Source of the DNA: Clostridia bacterium
GTDB taxonomy: Bacteria; Bacillota_A; Clostridia; Oscillospirales; Acutalibacteraceae
DNA: 8,433 nt
Reading direction: 5' to 3'
NCBI GenBank assembly: GCA_017549665.1
Contig: JAFYUD010000229.1
Span: 1-8,433, forward strand
Every line of letters begins with the position of its first letter. Position 1 is the first letter of the stretch. The position numbers were made by a program, and so were the translations under genes. The notes beneath the pieces were generated by a model. That model was given only the letters and a program-made list of their open reading frames with translations. It did not search any database and was not told where the DNA came from. Positions 6,039 to 8,433 of the stretch are shown one piece after another.

Positions 6039-7244
6039 TCATGAGCTTGCCAGACCGTATGTGGCAATATTATTTTCATGCTCTGAGAGTGTTTTTGCAA
6101 CACGGAGAGTATTATCTCTGTCATGGATAAAGTAATAGTAAGATGTATCTGCTGCATTAAGAACTGCATCAATAGCCTCAACACCGGGGTTACAGATTGA
6201 TCCAATGGGTAATGAACCGCAGATATATGTGTCATATACATTATTATATGCGGCAATTTCATCAGCAGTAAGACCTGATGTATTAAGACCTGCATAAAGT
6301 GAAGTTGAGTCACATTCAAGGCGCATACCTGCATCGATTCGGTTAAGAAGAATTGACGCAACCACAGGCATATCGTCACCGATTGCTTCTTTTTCAATTA
6401 CGGAAGCAAGTCTGACAACCTCGTCAACATTCATACCGAGTGCATCTGCCTTGTCGCTGTAATTCTCAGTCCACTTGTCATCAAAGTTATTAAGGAACTT
6501 TTTGATAACACTTGAGGGATCTTCACCGATATAGAATTCATAAGTATCGGGGAAAAGGAAGCCTTCAAGGTAGTTATATCTCTGACTTCTGTTTGTTATT
6601 GACTCAAGGAATTCAAAGTCTGATGCGAAATCAACAATATTCATAGCCTCAATAAGCTTTTCTCTTGAGCATACACCCTTTTCTGCAAGAAGATCGATAA
6701 TCTGATCTGCATTATAGCCTTCGGGGAATGTAAGAGTAACTGTCTTAGCGACACTGGAATTATTGTTCTTGATTTCATTGAGCATATTTTCAAGACCCAT
6801 AGAACGGTTGAACTCATAAGTACGTGCATTGTATCCCTCGTCTGAATAACCGAGGAAATCTGCAACAAAATTACAGAACCATGCGTTCTTGATTACGCCT
6901 GCATCAGCAAGAGTATCAATAACCTCCTGAGTATTCATCCCCTCTGTAATTTCAATTGTAACAGACTGTCTGTCTTTTTCAGGAACATGAATCGCAAGAA
7001 CATCATTTACACATGAAATGACAAAATAAGCGATAGTAGCAGAAACAGCAGCAACTACAACAAGAACAATTGAAATATACTTCAGATTGTTAAGAAGCAT
7101 CTTCTTCTGTGCAGCTTTTCTTTTTTCTGCTCTGATCATTTCAGGTGTTCTTGTACCCTGTGATGCATTTGCAGCAGTACGTTTTCCTGAAGCAGGTCTG
7201 CTGTTCTGTCTGCGGGGTGCGTTTTCAGTATTTTTTTTATCCAC
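6039..7244 (-). CDS. mltG: Endolytic murein transglycosylase MltG
   Basis: A 401-residue single-pass membrane protein of the MltG/YceG family. MltG cleaves nascent peptidoglycan glycan strands outside the membrane and so limits strand length during wall synthesis. The order is a basic, disordered cytoplasmic N-terminus (about 1-55, rich in Arg, Lys, Ala), one transmembrane helix (about 56-78, YISIVLVVVAAVSATIAYF), a LysM-like stalk (VTIEITEGMNTQEVIDTLADAGVI), then the YceG catalytic domain with LEGFLFPDTYEF (226-237), ASVIEKE (280-286, catalytic Glu284), CDSTSLYAGL, NPGVEAIDAVLNAA (352-365) and YYYFIHDRDN. All key motifs are present. I chose the GTG at 7244 because AGAAAGG (7254-7260) is 9 bases before it. 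The ATG at 7253 directly abuts that ribosome site, and an in-frame TTG at 7286 has none. The alternatives only alter the cytoplasmic tail. It is co-transcribed with the DJ-1 gene upstream. Confidence 0.94.
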   Translation of the reverse strand: MDKKNTENAPRRQNSRPASGKRTAANASQGTRTPEMIRAEKRKAAQKKMLLNNLKYISIVLVVVAAVSATIAYFVISCVNDVLAIHVPEKDRQSVTIEITEGMNTQEVIDTLADAGVIKNAWFCNFVADFLGYSDEGYNARTYEFNRSMGLENMLNEIKNNNSSVAKTVTLTFPEGYNADQIIDLLAEKGVCSREKLIEAMNIVDFASDFEFLESITNRSQRYNYLEGFLFPDTYEFYIGEDPSSVIKKFLNNFDDKWTENYSDKADALGMNVDEVVRLASVIEKEAIGDDMPVVASILLNRIDAGMRLECDSTSLYAGLNTSGLTADEIAAYNNVYDTYICGSLPIGSICNPGVEAIDAVLNAADTSYYYFIHDRDNTLRVAKTLSEHENNIATYGLASS

Positions 7245-7253
7245 AATACTCAT

Positions 7254-7260
7254 CCTTTCT
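7254..7260 (-). promoter_or_regulatory. Ribosome binding site deciding the mltG start
   Basis: AGAAAGG on the - strand sits in the gap between the DJ-1 gene stop (7264-7266) and the mltG start region. It touches the ATG at 7253 with no spacer but is 9 bases from the in-frame GTG at 7244, which favours the GTG. Confidence 0.6.
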
Positions 7261-7263
7261 TGT

Positions 7264-7812
7264 TTATCTGCAAGGTGTCTGAACAACAGATTTTATTTTA
7301 TCTGCTTCTTCAGATGAACACAAATATTTAATAATCTCAAATGCAAAGTCAGGAGCTGCTCCTGCACCCTTTGCAGTGATAATATTACCGTCTGTAACAG
7401 CATAATCAGCAGTGACATCAGCACCTGCAAGATCGGCTTCAAAGCCGGGGAAACATACTGCTTTTTTATTATTCAGAATGTTTTTATGTCCGAGAATTGA
7501 CGGTGCGGCACAGATTGCAGCAATCATCAGATTCTTTTCACAGGCAAAATCTATACTTTTCTGTACAACCGGATCATTTTCCAGATTGAGAGTACCCGGC
7601 ATACCGCCCGGAAGAACGATTCCTTCAAGCTTATCATCAAGAACCAATTCATCTGTACCGATATCGGCCTTCACGGGAATTGAGTGCGCACCGTTGACAA
7701 TTATGCCTGTAACACCGACTGTAACGACTTCAATACCTGCACGTCTGAGATAATCAACGGGAGTAAGAGCTTCGACCTCTTCAAAACCCTCTGCAAGAAA
7801 TACATATACCAT
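7264..7812 (-). CDS. DJ-1/PfpI (ThiJ) family protein
   Basis: A 182-residue cytoplasmic protein of the DJ-1/YajL branch of the class I glutamine amidotransferase-like superfamily. Members are reported as glyoxalase III-type or stress-protective proteins that use a reactive cysteine; the true in-cell substrate is debated. The sequence shows MVYVFLAEGFEEVEALTPVD with Glu14 at the place of the conserved acidic residue that pairs with the cysteine, VLPGGMPGTLNL (67-78), and the nucleophile elbow AAICAAPSIL with Cys101. A C-terminal TAKGAGAAPDFAFEII is also typical. Length is normal for the family. The start at the ATG (7812) is set by GAGGGGG 6 bases upstream; an in-frame GTG at 7833 would put that site inside the gene. 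It lies 11 bases after the GNAT gene and about 20 before mltG, in one operon. The cysteine and glutamate are both intact, so activity is likely. Confidence 0.93.
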   Translation of the reverse strand: MVYVFLAEGFEEVEALTPVDYLRRAGIEVVTVGVTGIIVNGAHSIPVKADIGTDELVLDDKLEGIVLPGGMPGTLNLENDPVVQKSIDFACEKNLMIAAICAAPSILGHKNILNNKKAVCFPGFEADLAGADVTADYAVTDGNIITAKGAGAAPDFAFEIIKYLCSSEEADKIKSVVQTPCR

Positions 7813-7818
7813 AATTTT

Positions 7819-7825
7819 CCCCCTC
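7819..7825 (-). promoter_or_regulatory. Ribosome binding site of the DJ-1 gene, overlapping the GNAT stop
   Basis: GAGGGGG on the - strand lies 6 bases before the DJ-1 ATG and shares two bases with the TGA stop of the upstream GNAT gene (7824-7826). This arrangement suggests translational coupling and fixes the DJ-1 start at 7812. Confidence 0.8.
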
Positions 7826-8433
7826 ACATACACGGCTGACCGAGATAATATATTTTATCATCATCAGTAAAAATATTCAACATACCGTCATTGACAACTC
7901 TCGAAGACAAGTCCTTCAGTTCAATCTCCACAGGAGTTTTAATAACGATTTTTTTATACTTACGGTCTGCTAACAGACCAAAAATATGCTCATAATTACA
8001 TTCAGATGAAAAAGCTTCATCTATATACATTACATTGTTTTCATAATGACCTGTTATAAAAACTTTATCTTCATCATCGAAAACGGCGTTGATTTCAAAA
8101 CCGCCCGATACGGCACAGAAATGTGCAAAATCAAGATAATTACTGTCAAACTGAGCAAAATTTTCTGCCACGAGATGCTGTCTCATTTCAGCATAAGAAT
8201 GGTCTGAAAGAAAATATCTCTGATTTTTATATTTATCAAGAAATGTGCTGTCAGGCTCATAAACTCTGCAGAAGAATTTATTTTCAAAACCGAATTTATG
8301 ATAATAATCATAAAGATGCTCATCTGCCGGATAAAGATATACCGCCTGATAACCGCACATTTTAAGGTTATTGAGTGCATACTCAATCATTTCACCCATT
8401 ATACCGCAATTTCTGTATTCAGGAAGTGTTGCC
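7824..8433 (-). CDS. GNAT-family N-acetyltransferase, 5'-truncated by window edge
   Basis: The last 202 residues of a GNAT-fold protein. The frame stays open to the window end, beginning ATLPEYRNCGIMGEMIEYAL; RNCGIMG is the acetyl-CoA pyrophosphate-binding loop (R/Q-x-x-G-x-G/A type), so the Met in GIMGEM is internal and not the start. After it come AVYLYPADEHLYDYYHKFGF, the GNAT strand-helix with the usual Tyr before the final YxKfGF element. A further 150 or so residues follow (RYFLSDHSYAEMRQH... FITGHYENN... IYYLGQPCM), more than a single GNAT domain needs. They may form a second, GNAT-like half, as in two-domain clostridial acetyltransferases. The substrate is unknown. It is the first visible gene of the GNAT-DJ-1-mltG operon; the operon promoter is outside the window. 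The family call is good, but the C-terminal half is unassigned. Confidence 0.85.
   Translation of the reverse strand, partial: ATLPEYRNCGIMGEMIEYALNNLKMCGYQAVYLYPADEHLYDYYHKFGFENKFFCRVYEPDSTFLDKYKNQRYFLSDHSYAEMRQHLVAENFAQFDSNYLDFAHFCAVSGGFEINAVFDDEDKVFITGHYENNVMYIDEAFSSECNYEHIFGLLADRKYKKIVIKTPVEIELKDLSSRVVNDGMLNIFTDDDKIYYLGQPCM

Noticed and set aside
7245..7286. TTG at 7286 or ATG at 7253 as the mltG start
   Set aside because: TTG has no ribosome site and would overlap the DJ-1 gene; the ATG touches the AGAAAGG site with no spacer. The GTG at 7244 fits better, though the ATG cannot be fully excluded.
7412..7753. 113-codon + strand frame opposite the DJ-1 gene
   Set aside because: Antisense shadow of a well-conserved gene, with low-complexity Ser/Pro/Thr composition and no family resemblance.
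1..8433. tRNA/rRNA genes, CRISPR arrays, insertion sequences, riboswitches
   Set aside because: No repeat-spacer pattern, transposase frame, terminal inverted repeats or cloverleaf was seen; nearly all sequence is coding and gaps are under 110 bases.

Overview
The window looks like chromosomal DNA of a low-to-mid GC, Gram-positive gut clostridium, most likely Oscillospiraceae/Ruminococcus-like. The grounds are the AT-rich intergenic regions, sigma-A type promoters, Gram-positive signal peptide style, and gene families common in that group (DUF1667 redox pair, cytoplasmic GH29-like protein, MltG, TcdA). This placement is inference; no marker gene fixes the species. There are no RNA genes, mobile elements, CRISPR arrays or intergenic stretches over 110 bases. 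Both end genes run off the window.

Left block, + strand (1-2776): the 3' part of a flavin-dependent NAD(P) oxidoreductase is followed after 5 bases by a small four-cysteine DUF1667 protein. Together they form a redox pair of the kind found beside anaerobic glycerol-3-phosphate dehydrogenase-like flavoproteins. A hairpin terminator follows, and only 17 bases after it starts a cytoplasmic GH29 (alpha-L-fucosidase family) protein with a C-terminal discoidin-like domain. Its fucose pocket is heavily altered.

Right block, - strand (2814-8433, read right to left): a partial GNAT acetyltransferase, a DJ-1/PfpI protein and the cell-wall transglycosylase mltG are tightly packed (gaps of 11 and about 20 bases) and form one operon. 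Next comes a secreted endonuclease/exonuclease/phosphatase-fold protein, which has its own perfect-consensus promoter but has lost most catalytic residues. It is followed by an SDR-type NAD(P)-binding protein and then tcdA (ct6A tRNA modification). The last two genes are each preceded by a terminator hairpin into which the next gene's candidate -35 box is built. The two blocks converge on a shared bidirectional terminator at about 2783-2815.

Most genes are housekeeping. The points most worth a second look are the GH29-like protein with a remodelled active site, the secreted EEP pseudoenzyme with a consensus promoter and an amphipathic C-terminal tail, and the terminator/promoter overlaps. I did not find a convincing new multi-gene system.
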